This document shows, piece after piece, positions 8,633 through 16,895 of a stretch of 64,000 bases of DNA. Position numbers and translations under genes: made by a program. Source of the DNA: Winogradskya humida. Lineage in GTDB: Bacteria; Actinomycetota; Actinomycetes; Mycobacteriales; Micromonosporaceae. Every line of letters begins with the position of its first letter. Position 1 is the stretch's first letter. The stretch lies in NCBI RefSeq assembly GCF_016862215.1, contig NZ_BOMN01000054.1, forward strand, positions 41,050 to 105,049. Reading direction: 5' to 3'. The notes beneath the pieces were generated by a model. It did not search any database, had not been told where the DNA came from, and was given only the letters and a program-made list of their open reading frames with translations.

Positions 8633-9892
8633 GTGACGAGTGCAGCGACGGCGTCCGAGGGCGCCCAGACGGCGACGTTCCCGGGCCCGCCACCCGGCGC
8701 CGAACCCCTGCCCGGTCAGCTCGACCGCTGGCTGGGTGCGCGAGGCGCCGAGTTGGTGGCTATCCGCCGCCACATCCACTCGCACCCGGAGCCGTCGTAT
8801 TCGGAGTTCGAGACCGCCGCGCTGATCGCCCGCGAGCTCGCCGTCGCCGGGCTGACCCCGCAGCTGCTGCCCAAGGGCAACGGTCTGATCTGTGACATCG
8901 GCGAGGGCGACCGGGTGATCGCGTTCCGCGCCGACCTGGACGCCCTGCCGCTGCAGGACACCAAGGACGTGCCCTACCGCTCGACGGTCGCCAAGGTCGC
9001 GCACGCCTGCGGCCACGACGTGCACACCACCGTCCTGCTCGGCCTCGGTCTCGCGCTGGCCCAGCTGAACGATCTCGGCGAGCTGCCCGGCCGGGTCCGG
9101 CTGATCTTCCAGCCCGCCGAGGAGGCGGTGCCCTCCGGCGCGCCCGGGGTCATCGCCGCCGGGGCTCTCAAGGACGTCGCCGCGATCTACGCCCTGCACT
9201 GCTACCCGCAGCTGCCCGCCGGGCTGGTCGGGGTCCGCTCCGGCCCGTTCACCGCCGCCGCCGACACGATCCGGGTGCGCCTGACCGGCCCCGGTGGGCA
9301 CACCGCCCGGCCGCATCTCACCGCCGACCTGGTGCACGCGCTCGGCCGGGTGATCGTGGACGTGCCCGCGCTGCTCGACCGCCGGGTCGACCCGCGCGCC
9401 GGCGTCTCCATGGTCTGGGGTGCCGTGCACGCGGGCAAGGCGTTCAACGCGATCCCCGGCGAGGGCGAGGCGCTCGGCACCGTCCGCATCCTCAACCGTG
9501 AGGCCTGGCGGGAGGCTCCCGAGCTGGTCACCCGGCTGATCCGCGACGTGGTGGCGGCGACCGGCGCCGAGGCGGAGGTCACCTACACCCGCGGCGTCCC
9601 GCCCGTGATCAACGACCGGATGGCCGCCGCCGTCATCGCCGGTGCCGCCGGTGCCGCGCTCGGCGCCGACCGGGTGGTCGAGGCCGAGATCAGCATGGGC
9701 GGCGAGGACTTCGCGTTCTACCTGGAGCACGTGCCGGGCGCGATGATCCGGTTGGGAACAGGCACGCCCGGCGCCGAGGTCCGCTACGACCTGCACCAGG
9801 CCAACTTCGACGTGGACGAGCGGTGCATCGGCTACGGCGTCCGCGTCATGGTGCACACCGCGCTGGCCGCGCTAGCTACCGGCGCTTTCTAG
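8633..9892 (+). CDS. M20 family amidohydrolase/peptidase
   Basis: A zinc-dependent hydrolase of 419 residues in the IAA-amino acid hydrolase/hippurate hydrolase branch. Seen: HIHSHPEPSYSEFETA near the N-terminus, the metal site CGHDVHTTVLLG, the Glu pair QPAEEAVPSG, a dimerisation-domain motif GPGGHTARPH, and MGGEDFAFYLE with the last metal ligand. Substrates are likely N-acyl or amidated amino acids; the precise one is unknown. GTG 8633 was chosen since TTG 8594 would only add a poorly ordered leader; neither has an ideal ribosome site. The 3' end overlaps the convergent DUF4349 gene by 21 bases. Confidence 0.9.
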   Translation: MTSAATASEGAQTATFPGPPPGAEPLPGQLDRWLGARGAELVAIRRHIHSHPEPSYSEFETAALIARELAVAGLTPQLLPKGNGLICDIGEGDRVIAFRADLDALPLQDTKDVPYRSTVAKVAHACGHDVHTTVLLGLGLALAQLNDLGELPGRVRLIFQPAEEAVPSGAPGVIAAGALKDVAAIYALHCYPQLPAGLVGVRSGPFTAAADTIRVRLTGPGGHTARPHLTADLVHALGRVIVDVPALLDRRVDPRAGVSMVWGAVHAGKAFNAIPGEGEALGTVRILNREAWREAPELVTRLIRDVVAATGAEAEVTYTRGVPPVINDRMAAAVIAGAAGAALGADRVVEAEISMGGEDFAFYLEHVPGAMIRLGTGTPGAEVRYDLHQANFDVDERCIGYGVRVMVHTALAALATGAF

Positions 9893-10792
9893 GGCCACCG
9901 CCGCGGGCTTACGGCGGCGCCTGCGGCGGACGAGCCAGAAGCCGACGGGTACGCCGATGAGGAGCAGCCACGGCAGCAGGAACCCGAGCACCGTCAGCGC
10001 CACACCCAGCGAGGTGAGCAGGCCGTGCCACCCGGCGGTCAGCCCGTCGAGGAAGCCCGGGTCCTCGTCATCGACGGGTGTCACGTCGGCCTTCGGGTCG
10101 AGCAGCACCGCCGTGATCGTGGAGAGAGCGGTGAGATCGGCCAGCCGGCGCTTCTTGGCCTGCAACGACGCGAGATCCGCCTCGCGGGTGGCGACCTCGC
10201 GCTCGAGCATCACCAGGTCGCTGAGGGACTTTGCCTGGGCGAGCAGCTTGCGCCCGCTGTCCACCCGGGCCGTCTGGGTGAGGATCCGGGCGTCCAGATC
10301 CACGGTCTCCTCGGTGACGTCCTCGGTGCTGATCCCGCGCTGCTCCTCCTTGCCGAGCCCGGCGAGCTGGTCGATGACGTTCGAGAACTTCGCCGCGGGC
10401 ACCCGCAGCGTCAGGGTGGCCTGCGCCGAGCCCTTGTCACCGCTGCTGCTGCGGTCGTCGCCGCCGATGAAACCGCCCGCCCCGGTGGCGATGGCCGTCA
10501 CCTGCGCGGCCTTGGAGTTGACGTCGTCGACCCGCACGGTGATGGACCCGGTGTAGACGATCGCCCGCTGGTCAACCGCCAGATCGGGCGACTTCTGCTT
10601 GTCCTCGGCGGTGCTGTCCTGCTCCGTCTGCTTCTCCGCGATCCCCGCGCCGGCCTGACCAACCGCCGGCGCGGCCGCCGAGTCGGATGCCATGTTGCTG
10701 CTGTCGCCGCTGCCGCAACCCGCCAGCGCTATCACCGAGGCGAGCCCCGCGGCCGCCCACCATCTGTATGTCCTGGATCGTGCTGTGCGCAT
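9872..10792 (-). CDS. DUF4349 lipoprotein
   Basis: A 306-residue predicted lipoprotein: signal peptide with lipobox LAGC (Cys at about 26), then a Ser/Ala-rich linker. The DUF4349 domain follows (TGSITVRVDDVNSKAAQV, GGFIGGDDRSS, LTLRVPAAKF), with a coiled coil around EREVATREADLASLQAKK. A C-terminal membrane helix (VLGFLLPWLLLIGVPVGFWLV) and a basic tail follow. The lipid anchor plus C-terminal helix would place the central domain outside the membrane. Function is unknown. It is divergent from the metallo-hydrolase at 10903, and the 110-base gap probably holds both promoters. Confidence 0.88.
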   Translation of the reverse strand: MRTARSRTYRWWAAAGLASVIALAGCGSGDSSNMASDSAAAPAVGQAGAGIAEKQTEQDSTAEDKQKSPDLAVDQRAIVYTGSITVRVDDVNSKAAQVTAIATGAGGFIGGDDRSSSGDKGSAQATLTLRVPAAKFSNVIDQLAGLGKEEQRGISTEDVTEETVDLDARILTQTARVDSGRKLLAQAKSLSDLVMLEREVATREADLASLQAKKRRLADLTALSTITAVLLDPKADVTPVDDEDPGFLDGLTAGWHGLLTSLGVALTVLGFLLPWLLLIGVPVGFWLVRRRRRRKPAAVALESAGS

Positions 10793-10902
10793 GGATCCTC
10801 CCGTTCCCCGTTCCGGTCTGCCCGGCTGGGACGTACGGCGGGCGCCTCCCGGTTCCGACAGACTGTTCGGTAGCGGTCACGATTTGGCAGCGGAGGCGAC
10901 AC

Positions 10903-11535
10903 GTGCGGATTACCAAGTACACCCATGCATGTCTGAGGCTCGAGGGCGACGGCGTTCTGGTCGCCGATCCGGGGGCGTTCAGCGAGCGGTCGGCGCTCAC
11001 GGGCGCGGACGCCGTACTGATCACGCATGAGCATTTTGATCATCTGGACCCGGATGCGCTCGCCGATGCGCTGGCCCGGCGGCCGGGACTGAGGATCTAC
11101 GCCCACTGCGAGGTGCTGCCGAAACTCACGGCGTTCGCCGACGTGGTCACGGCCGTGGAGCCCGGCGAGGAGTTCGAGGCCGCGGGCTTCAGGATTCGCG
11201 CGTACGGAGGCCAGCACGCCGTTATCCACCCCGAGCTCCCCCGCATCGCGAACCTGGGCTTCCTGATCTCGGACGGCGTCGACTCGGTCTACACGCCCGG
11301 CGACTCGTTCACCGTCCCGGAGGAGTCCGTGGACACGCTGTTCGTGCCGCTGAACGCGCCGTGGATGAAGCTCAGCGAGGCGATCGACTTCGTGCGGGCG
11401 GTCCGGCCGGGGCGGGCGTACGCACTGCACGACTCCCTGCTCACCGAGACCGGGGCGAGCATCTCCAACGGCCACCTGGAGCGGTTCGGCGGCACGAAGT
11501 ACGCGCAGCTGGCCCCCGGCACCACCGTTTCCTGA
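10903..11535 (+). CDS. MBL-fold metal-dependent hydrolase (UlaG-like)
   Basis: A compact 210-residue metallo-beta-lactamase fold protein. The N-terminal YTHACLRLEGDG strand and VADPG motif are typical, the metal site is ITHEHFDHLDPD, and further ligands are probably in GGQHAVIH and VYTPGDSF and the C-terminal ALHDS. This is the L-ascorbate-6-P lactonase-like branch, whose members hydrolyse diverse phosphate or lactone substrates; the true substrate is unknown. GTG 10903 follows a good GGAGG site at 10892-10896. The next gene starts 10 bases after its stop, so they probably form one operon. Confidence 0.85.
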   Translation: MRITKYTHACLRLEGDGVLVADPGAFSERSALTGADAVLITHEHFDHLDPDALADALARRPGLRIYAHCEVLPKLTAFADVVTAVEPGEEFEAAGFRIRAYGGQHAVIHPELPRIANLGFLISDGVDSVYTPGDSFTVPEESVDTLFVPLNAPWMKLSEAIDFVRAVRPGRAYALHDSLLTETGASISNGHLERFGGTKYAQLAPGTTVS

Positions 11536-11545
11536 GGCGGGGGAC

Positions 11546-12415
11546 GTGGAGGACATCGACGAGCTGATCCGGCGGCTCTACGAACAACCGCCGGACGGCT
11601 TCGTCGCGGGCCGGGCCGCCGCCGTGGCCGAGGCGAAGCAAACCGGCGACAAAGACCTGGCCAAGCGGCTCGCCGCGCTGCGCAAGCCGACGGTCGCGGC
11701 GTGGCTGGTCAACCTGCTCGCATTGCGCCGCCCGGAGCTCATCGCCGACCTGGTCGAGCTCGCGGAGGCGCTGCGCCAGGCCCAGCGGGGGTTGCAGGGC
11801 GAGCAGCTGCGCGAGTTGTCCACGCAGCGCCGGCAGGTGGTGTCCGCGCTGGTCGCCGCTGCGCAGAAGCTGGCGATCGAGGACGACCCGGCGCTGCGCA
11901 GGGTGAAGTTGCCGATGGCCGAGGTCGAGGCGACGCTGACCGCCGCGATGGCCGAGCCGGAGATCGCCGAGCAGGTCCGCAGCGGCCGGTTGGTCAAGGC
12001 GGCGACCTACGCGGGCTTCGGCGAGGTTCCGCGCCCCCGTCTGCGCCTGGTGACGACGCTTGGGAACGAGCCGGAAAAGAACGAGCCCGGGAAGAACGAG
12101 AAAAAAGAGGAGCGAGAGCGTGCGGCGAAGCGCAGGGAGCTGCAACGGGATCTGAGCGTTGCCCAGCGCGCGCGGGACAGGACGCAATCCGTGCTGGAAA
12201 AGGCCGAAACCGCAGAACGTGACGCAGGCCACTCCATTGATGAACTTGAGGAACGGATCGCCGAGCTGGAACGACAGCGCGGCGACGCGCAGGCTGAGTT
12301 GTCACGGCGCAAGCTGGCACGACGCTCCGCCGAGCGCGACGCATCGGCGGCTCGGCGACAGGTCGGCGACGTGGAGGCGGCCATCGAGGACCTGGACGCC
12401 GAGGAACCGGGCTAG
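11546..12415 (+). CDS. Actinobacterial hypothetical protein with C-terminal coiled coil
   Basis: 289 residues, function not known. The N-terminal half is helical and conserved-looking (DELIRRLYEQPPDGFVAGR, KPTVAAWLVNLLA). Similar proteins are common in Streptomyces and Micromonosporaceae as far as I recall. From about residue 185 it becomes strongly charged (KNEKKEERERAAKRRELQ) and forms a long Glu/Arg/Lys heptad coiled coil to the end. No signal peptide or membrane segment is visible. The start GTG (GTGGAGGACATC) follows a GGGGGAC stretch. It sits between the MBL hydrolase and the SCO6745-like gene, all on one strand with short gaps. Confidence 0.8.
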   Translation: MEDIDELIRRLYEQPPDGFVAGRAAAVAEAKQTGDKDLAKRLAALRKPTVAAWLVNLLALRRPELIADLVELAEALRQAQRGLQGEQLRELSTQRRQVVSALVAAAQKLAIEDDPALRRVKLPMAEVEATLTAAMAEPEIAEQVRSGRLVKAATYAGFGEVPRPRLRLVTTLGNEPEKNEPGKNEKKEERERAAKRRELQRDLSVAQRARDRTQSVLEKAETAERDAGHSIDELEERIAELERQRGDAQAELSRRKLARRSAERDASAARRQVGDVEAAIEDLDAEEPG

Positions 12416-12458
12416 TCGTCGGTTTTCCTGAACCGGTCAGGGAGAGCAGAATCGGGCG

Positions 12459-13196
12459 GTGACACCCGAACAGGCAGCCGCCAATGCCCGGCCGGGACTC
12501 GCATCGCTCGTCGGGGCGTTCGCGGAGTCTCCGCAGACGCTGCGCCGTGCACGGGTGCTGGGCCTGTCCGGGTGGGCCTATCACGTCTCCGCGCGGGCCG
12601 GTGCGCTCGGCGACGTGCGCCCCGAGACGGTGGCGGCGGCCATCGGCTTCATCGCGTCCGAGGCCGTGACCGACGGCTGGGAGGGCGCTGCCAAGATCAC
12701 CCCACCGGTCGAGGTCGCCAGCTGGCATCTGCGCGAGATGTGCCGCTGGGGCGTCGAGCAGCTGGGTGGCTTCCCCCGGCTGTCGCGCCTGCTGGAGCTC
12801 TCGAAACGGGTGGTGTCCGCGGTGGACGCGGCGGCACTGCCGCTGTTCGCGGCGTGGCGGGCGATGCCGGTGCCGGAGAACGAGCCGGGGGCGCAGACGG
12901 CCTTCATGCTGCATCTGCTGCACGAGCACCGGCTCGGCATCCACGTGGTGGCGGTGCGGGCCAGCGGCCTCACCCCGCTGGAGGCCATCATCGCCGGGCC
13001 CGAGGGCGAGACCGGCGCGGTCGCGTTCGGCTGGCAGCCGCCCTATCCGCAGGCCGGCCCGATCATGCGGCGTCTCATGTGGGCCGAGTCGGTCGCCGAC
13101 TCGCTGGCCGGGCAGGCCTACGCCGCTCTGGACCGCGCTGAGCGCATCGAGCTGATCGGCCTGCTGCAAAGTCTGTCGCACCGGCTGGCGCGATAG
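12459..13196 (+). CDS. SCO6745-family protein
   Basis: A 245-residue all-helical cytoplasmic protein recognised as the SCO6745 family of actinobacteria, whose function is undetermined. Features: a buried-looking helix LGLSGWAYHVSARAGALG, W/H-rich PVEVASWHLREMCRWG, and a C-terminal dimer-like helix ERIELIGLLQSLSHRL. Annotators sometimes call such proteins MarR- or HTH-related, but I do not see a clear helix-turn-helix. The GTG start is preceded by GGAGAG about 12 bases upstream. A GNAT gene follows after 15 bases. Confidence 0.75.
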   Translation: MTPEQAAANARPGLASLVGAFAESPQTLRRARVLGLSGWAYHVSARAGALGDVRPETVAAAIGFIASEAVTDGWEGAAKITPPVEVASWHLREMCRWGVEQLGGFPRLSRLLELSKRVVSAVDAAALPLFAAWRAMPVPENEPGAQTAFMLHLLHEHRLGIHVVAVRASGLTPLEAIIAGPEGETGAVAFGWQPPYPQAGPIMRRLMWAESVADSLAGQAYAALDRAERIELIGLLQSLSHRLAR

Positions 13197-13211
13197 GGCA
13201 CCCTGGGCGAA

Positions 13212-14162
13212 GTGACGATAGGGAACATCCGCCGACCTACGCTCGACGACTCCGCCGAGCTCCTCGCCATGGTGCACGCGTGCGACATCGCCGCGGTGGG
13301 CGAGCCCGACTTCACCCCCGACGAGGTGCGTGACGCGCTGACCGGGCCCAATACCGACATGACCCGGGACAGCTGGGTGGCCCTCGACGCGGACGGCGCG
13401 ATCGTCGGCTGGGCGTTCCCGCACAACACCAACCGCGGGGACCACGACTTCGTCGAGGTGTTCGTGTGGCCCGGGCGTGGTGAGGGGACGATCCGGCCGC
13501 TGCTGGAGCTGCTGCTGGCCCGGGCCGCCGAGCGTGGCGCCGAGTTCGGGCACAGGAACTACAAGCTGCGGGCGGGTGCGATCCCGACGGAGAAGCCGTG
13601 GATCGAGGCGTTGACCGAGGCCGGTTTCACGTTCCTCAAGCAACACGCACGGATGACAATGCCGCTCACCGGGCATCCGCACACCGCCCCCGAGCCGCCG
13701 GCCGGCATCACCATCCGGGCGATCGACCCGGACGACGAAGCCGAGCTGCGGCGCTTCCAGGCCACGATCGCGGACGCGTTCGAGGACACCGATCACCACG
13801 CCAGTGACTACGAGACCTGGCAGGCGCGGATCGCCGGGGAGTCGAGCGTGTCGTACGACGAGTGGTTCGTCGCGTTCGTGGACGGCGAATGGGCCGGGGT
13901 GCTGCAGTCATCGGACAACTCGATCGCGGACGGACAGGGCTGGGTGCGGGCGCTCGCCGTGCTCCGGGCGTACAGGAAAAGGGGGGTGGGTGAGGCGCTC
14001 CTGCGCCGCGCCTTCGCGACCTACGCCGGCAAGGGACGGACCGAAGTGGGCCTGGGGGTCGACATGGCCAACCCCACCTCGGCCGCGCGCCTCTACCTGG
14101 CCGTCGGCATGCACCCGAAATACGAGGCCGACATCTACGAGCGCGAGATCGTCACGGCTTGA
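13212..14162 (+). CDS. GNAT acetyltransferase, two tandem domains
   Basis: A 316-residue protein with two GNAT folds. The N-terminal copy (residues about 1-150) has the acceptor-like strands IRRPTLDDSAELLAMV and FVEVFVWPGRGEGTI. The C-terminal copy has IRAIDPDDEAELRRF and a proper acetyl-CoA loop (LAVLRAYRKRGVGEALLRRAF, the R-x-x-G-x-G/A type). This two-domain layout is typical of MshD-like or antibiotic-acetylating actinobacterial enzymes, but the substrate cannot be inferred. Its stop overlaps the convergent NTF2-like gene by 11 bases. Confidence 0.87.
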   Translation: MTIGNIRRPTLDDSAELLAMVHACDIAAVGEPDFTPDEVRDALTGPNTDMTRDSWVALDADGAIVGWAFPHNTNRGDHDFVEVFVWPGRGEGTIRPLLELLLARAAERGAEFGHRNYKLRAGAIPTEKPWIEALTEAGFTFLKQHARMTMPLTGHPHTAPEPPAGITIRAIDPDDEAELRRFQATIADAFEDTDHHASDYETWQARIAGESSVSYDEWFVAFVDGEWAGVLQSSDNSIADGQGWVRALAVLRAYRKRGVGEALLRRAFATYAGKGRTEVGLGVDMANPTSAARLYLAVGMHPKYEADIYEREIVTA

Positions 14163-14580
14163 GATCGAGCGAGGCCCGGAACGACCCGTCCATCTCGAAC
14201 GGCACGGACTGGTGCTCGTGGGTGATCAGCCAGGTTCCCTCGATCTTGCGCAGGCCGTGGGTGACCCGGTGCCAGAGCTCGAACGCCTCGGTCTGGCCCT
14301 TCGGAACGGCACGCATGCAGTGGAGGCTGCTCGCGAACGCCACCTCCGGCCCCGCCGTGATCTCCAGCGCGGTCACCTCGAGCGTGGGCGGCTGCTCGAA
14401 CGTCGCCAGCCAGTGCTCCAACGGCTCGGGGTCCTGCGCGCTCGCCGGCTGACGCAGCGGCGGGGCGAGCGTGAACTGCACCGCATCGTCCGCGTAGTAC
14501 CGCAGGATGTCCTTGACCTGCCCGGTGCCCAGCGCGGCGGCGTGGCCCTCGATGACCTCGCGGATCGCTTGCTCGTCCAT
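14152..14580 (-). CDS. NTF2-like (SnoaL/DUF4440 type) protein
   Basis: A 142-residue single-domain NTF2-like protein: helix DEQAIREVIEGHAAALGTGQV, then YYADDAVQFTLAPP, and the beta-sheet run FELWHRVTHGLRKIEGTWLITHEHQSVP, characteristic of calcium/calmodulin kinase II association domain-like and SnoaL-like stress proteins. It could be a small-molecule isomerase/hydrolase or a binding protein. ATG 14580 is supported by AGGAG seven bases before it. It is divergent from the YCII/ECF42 pair and shares a symmetric 30-bp palindrome with it (14616-14645), suggesting common control. Confidence 0.85.
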   Translation of the reverse strand: MDEQAIREVIEGHAAALGTGQVKDILRYYADDAVQFTLAPPLRQPASAQDPEPLEHWLATFEQPPTLEVTALEITAGPEVAFASSLHCMRAVPKGQTEAFELWHRVTHGLRKIEGTWLITHEHQSVPFEMDGSFRASLDLKP

Positions 14581-14615
14581 GGCGTGCTCCTGTCGTGGAA
14601 GTTTCTCTCGCGGGG

Positions 14616-14645
14616 ACGTCGAAGCCGCCGTACCCGCTTCGACGT
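14616..14645. promoter_or_regulatory. Symmetric divergent promoter/operator palindrome, ECF42-like
   Basis: Perfect 10-base inverted repeat ACGTCGAAGC / GCTTCGACGT separated by 10 bases, placed 36 bases before the NTF2-like start and 39 bases before the YCII start. On either strand it reads CGTCGA-17 bases-CGAC. That is close to the TGTCGA (-35) and CGA(T)C (-10) elements I recall for ECF42 sigma factors. Promoter function is inference; a dimeric repressor operator would look similar. Confidence 0.55.
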
Positions 14646-14683
14646 TCCGGGAGAAGATTTCTTGACGAGCAGAGGAGCCGGGG

Positions 14684-15055
14684 ATGAAGTACCTCATTCT
14701 CATCCAGTCGAACGAAAAGTCACTCGCGGTCTGGGAGACGCTGAGCGAACAGCAGCGCATCGACTTCGGCCGCGGGCATCGCAAGCTCAGCGAAGAGATG
14801 GAGGCTGCCGGCGTACGCGTCAGCAGTGAAGGCCTCGCCGATCCCGCCCGGGCCAGCCGGGTGTTCGTGCGCGACGGGCAGGCGGTCGTGTCGGACGGCC
14901 CGTTCGCCGAGGCCAAGGAGCATCTCGCCGGCTTCTACCTGATCGACGTCGACTCGGCGCAGGAGGCGTTCGAGTGGGCCGCGAAGGTGCCCGACGCCGC
15001 GACCATCGGCGTGGAGGTGCGCCCGGTGCTGGACATGAGCGGGTGGGAGATCTGA
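14684..15055 (+). CDS. YCII-related (DGPF-domain) protein
   Basis: A 123-residue YCII-fold protein beginning MKYLILIQSNE with the family hallmark VVSDGPFAEAKEHLAGFYLIDVDS (DGPF motif at about residues 67-70) and a C-terminal VEVRPVLDM strand. The YCII fold is ferredoxin-like; DGPF proteins are the typical genomic partners and regulatory targets of ECF42 sigma factors, but their chemistry is unresolved. AGAGGAG lies 5-7 bases before the ATG. The downstream sigma gene overlaps or directly follows its stop. Confidence 0.9.
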   Translation: MKYLILIQSNEKSLAVWETLSEQQRIDFGRGHRKLSEEMEAAGVRVSSEGLADPARASRVFVRDGQAVVSDGPFAEAKEHLAGFYLIDVDSAQEAFEWAAKVPDAATIGVEVRPVLDMSGWEI

Positions 15056-16317
15056 GCCTCCCTGGGATGGGCCTCCCTGGGATGGGCGGCCCTGGGATGG
15101 GCGGCCCTGGGATGGGCGGCCCTGGGATGGGCGGCCCCGGGCTGGAGGACCTGCTGCGTGCCGCCACGCCGCAGGTCCTGGGCGCGGTGGTGCGCCGCTA
15201 CGGCGACTTCGACCGGTGCGAGGACGCGGTGCAGGAGGCGTTGCTGGCAGCGGCGCGGCAGTGGCCGGCTGAGGGCGTACCCGACGATCCCAAGGCCTGG
15301 TTGATCACCGTGGCCGCCCGTCGCCGGATCGAGATCCTGCGCAGCGAGACGGCCCGGCGGCAGCGTGAGGAGGCCGCGGCGGGTTTCGTGGCCGGCCCCG
15401 TTCCCGAGACCGATGACTCGCTGACGCTGCTGTTCCTCTGCTGTCACCCGGCGCTGACCACGTCGTCGCAGGTGGCACTGACCCTGCGCGCGGTCGGCGG
15501 GCTGAGCACCGCGGAGATCGCCCGGGCCCTGCTGGTCCCGGACGCGACCATCGGCCAGCGGATCAGCCGGGCCAAGCAGAGGATCCGCGAGGCCGGCGCC
15601 CGGTTCGTGATGCCGGAGCCCGCGGAGCGCTCCACCCGGCTCGCCGCCGTGCTCCGCGTGCTGTACCTGATCTTCAACGAGGGTTACACGGCCAGCTCAG
15701 GCCCGTCGCTGCACCGGATCGAGCTGTCCACGGAGGCGATCCGGCTGACCCGGCAGCTGCACGCCCGGCTACCCGGCGATCTTCTCGACGGCGAGGTCGC
15801 GGGTCTGCTCGCGTTGATGCTGCTCACCGATGCCCGGCGCCCGGCCCGGACCCGTGCGGACGGTGGCCTGGTGCCGCTGGCCGAGCAGGACCGCACGGCC
15901 TGGGACGCGTCGCTGATCGCCGACGGCATCGACCTGATCACCACGACGCTGGCATCCGCGCCGATCGGCCCCTACCAGGTGCAGGCGGCGATCGCGGCCG
16001 TGCACGACGAGGCCGCGACCGCGGCGGACACCGACTGGCCGCAGATCCTGCGCCTCTACGACCTGCTGACACTGCTGGAACCGGGCCCGATGGTCACCCT
16101 GAACCGGATCGTCGCCCTGGCCATGACGCGGGGCCCGCGAGCGGGTCTGGCCGCACTGGACGAAGCCGCGCTCACCGGGCATCACCGGATCGACGCGGTG
16201 CGCGCCCACCTGCTGGAACTGGCCGGCGACCTGCCCGCGGCCCGGGAGCACTACGCGGCCGCGGCCCGGGGCACGCTCAGTGCCGCGGAGAAGCGCTACT
16301 TGGAGAGCAAGCTCTAA
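15043..16317 (+). CDS. ECF sigma factor, ECF42 (SigI/DUF6596) group
   Basis: About 424 residues, long for an ECF sigma because of a C-terminal helical extension. Region 2 is near QVLGAVVRRYGDFDRCEDAVQEALLAA, region 4 near GGLSTAEIARALLVPDATIGQRISRAKQRI. The extension shows ECF42 landmarks: LIFNEGYTASSG, LLALMLLTDARRPAR, EQDRTAWD and the TPR-like end with YAAAARGTLSAAEKRYLE. The N-terminus is expanded by LPGMG/GPGMG pentapeptide repeats from a 15-bp array. GTG 15043 overlaps the YCII gene; ATG 15067 and each ATG inside the array are alternative in-frame starts, so the true start is uncertain. It likely drives YCII and itself in response to an unknown stress. Confidence 0.9.
   Translation: MGDLSLPGMGLPGMGGPGMGGPGMGGPGMGGPGLEDLLRAATPQVLGAVVRRYGDFDRCEDAVQEALLAAARQWPAEGVPDDPKAWLITVAARRRIEILRSETARRQREEAAAGFVAGPVPETDDSLTLLFLCCHPALTTSSQVALTLRAVGGLSTAEIARALLVPDATIGQRISRAKQRIREAGARFVMPEPAERSTRLAAVLRVLYLIFNEGYTASSGPSLHRIELSTEAIRLTRQLHARLPGDLLDGEVAGLLALMLLTDARRPARTRADGGLVPLAEQDRTAWDASLIADGIDLITTTLASAPIGPYQVQAAIAAVHDEAATAADTDWPQILRLYDLLTLLEPGPMVTLNRIVALAMTRGPRAGLAALDEAALTGHHRIDAVRAHLLELAGDLPAAREHYAAAARGTLSAAEKRYLESKL
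15057..15145. repeat. 15-bp tandem array at the 5' end of the ECF42 gene
   Basis: Five copies of a 15-base unit: two of CCTCCCTGGGATGGG (15057-15086), three of CGGCCCTGGGATGGG (15087-15131), then a decayed sixth. The period is five codons, so copy-number change keeps the frame and adds or removes Gly-Pro-Gly-Met-Gly units, each with a possible ATG start. Confidence 0.95.
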
Positions 16318-16787
16318 ACCTCGGGAGCTTGGGTACGCGTGGGGCGCTGGCGCAGATCGTGGACGTAGTCGTCCGGCGCACCGGCCTTCTCGGCGGCGTT
16401 GGCGATCTCGGAGAGATACCACGCCGTGGGCATGCCGCCCTCGTAGCCGTGGAAGACGTAGACCCACGCGCTGAGGTCGCCCTCCAGCGTGGAGACCCGC
16501 ACGGTGACCTTCTGGTAGGCACCCGCCGCCACGCCCTCGACCTCGTCGAGCTGGGACGCGTCCCACGGGTGCACGTCGTAGAGCGAGACGAAGACCCGGT
16601 CGCCGGGGGACTCGACGATCGTGGTGACCGCGCCCTCCCAGCCCATGTCGCCCTCGCCGGCGAAGGTCAGGCGCCAACCCTCGACCCAGCCCACCCCCAC
16701 CATCGGGGAATGCGGACAATATGCCCGCATTCGGGCGGGATCCAGGTTCGAGCCGTACGCCGCGTAATGACCCACGGCGATGACCAT
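16314..16787 (-). CDS. Gamma-glutamylcyclotransferase-like (AIG2/GGCT fold) protein
   Basis: 157 residues with the family signature YAAYGSNLDPARM at the N-terminus, in which YGSN forms the substrate-binding loop. The middle has RLTFAGEGDMGWEGAVTTIVESPGDRVFVSLYDV, where a conserved acidic residue acts in catalysis, and SAWVYVFHG follows. Members cleave gamma-glutamyl amides or act on related amines; actinobacterial homologues are mostly uncharacterised. ATG 16787 matches the family start; no clear ribosome site is present. It converges on the ECF42 gene with a 4-base overlap of stop codons. Confidence 0.85.
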   Translation of the reverse strand: MVIAVGHYAAYGSNLDPARMRAYCPHSPMVGVGWVEGWRLTFAGEGDMGWEGAVTTIVESPGDRVFVSLYDVHPWDASQLDEVEGVAAGAYQKVTVRVSTLEGDLSAWVYVFHGYEGGMPTAWYLSEIANAAEKAGAPDDYVHDLRQRPTRTQAPEV

Positions 16788-16895
16788 AGCCCCGTCCGGC
16801 AGTGAGGGAGAATAGGAGACGAGCGTGTCGGCACAGTTCCGCCGCATCGCTACGAAACGTGACAATGTCGCTCGTCCTGACGGAGGTTGGAAGTC

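Noticed and set aside
11994..13799. 601-codon minus-strand open frame under the SCO6745 and GNAT genes
   Set aside because: No family resemblance; opposite strand genes have good starts and motifs.
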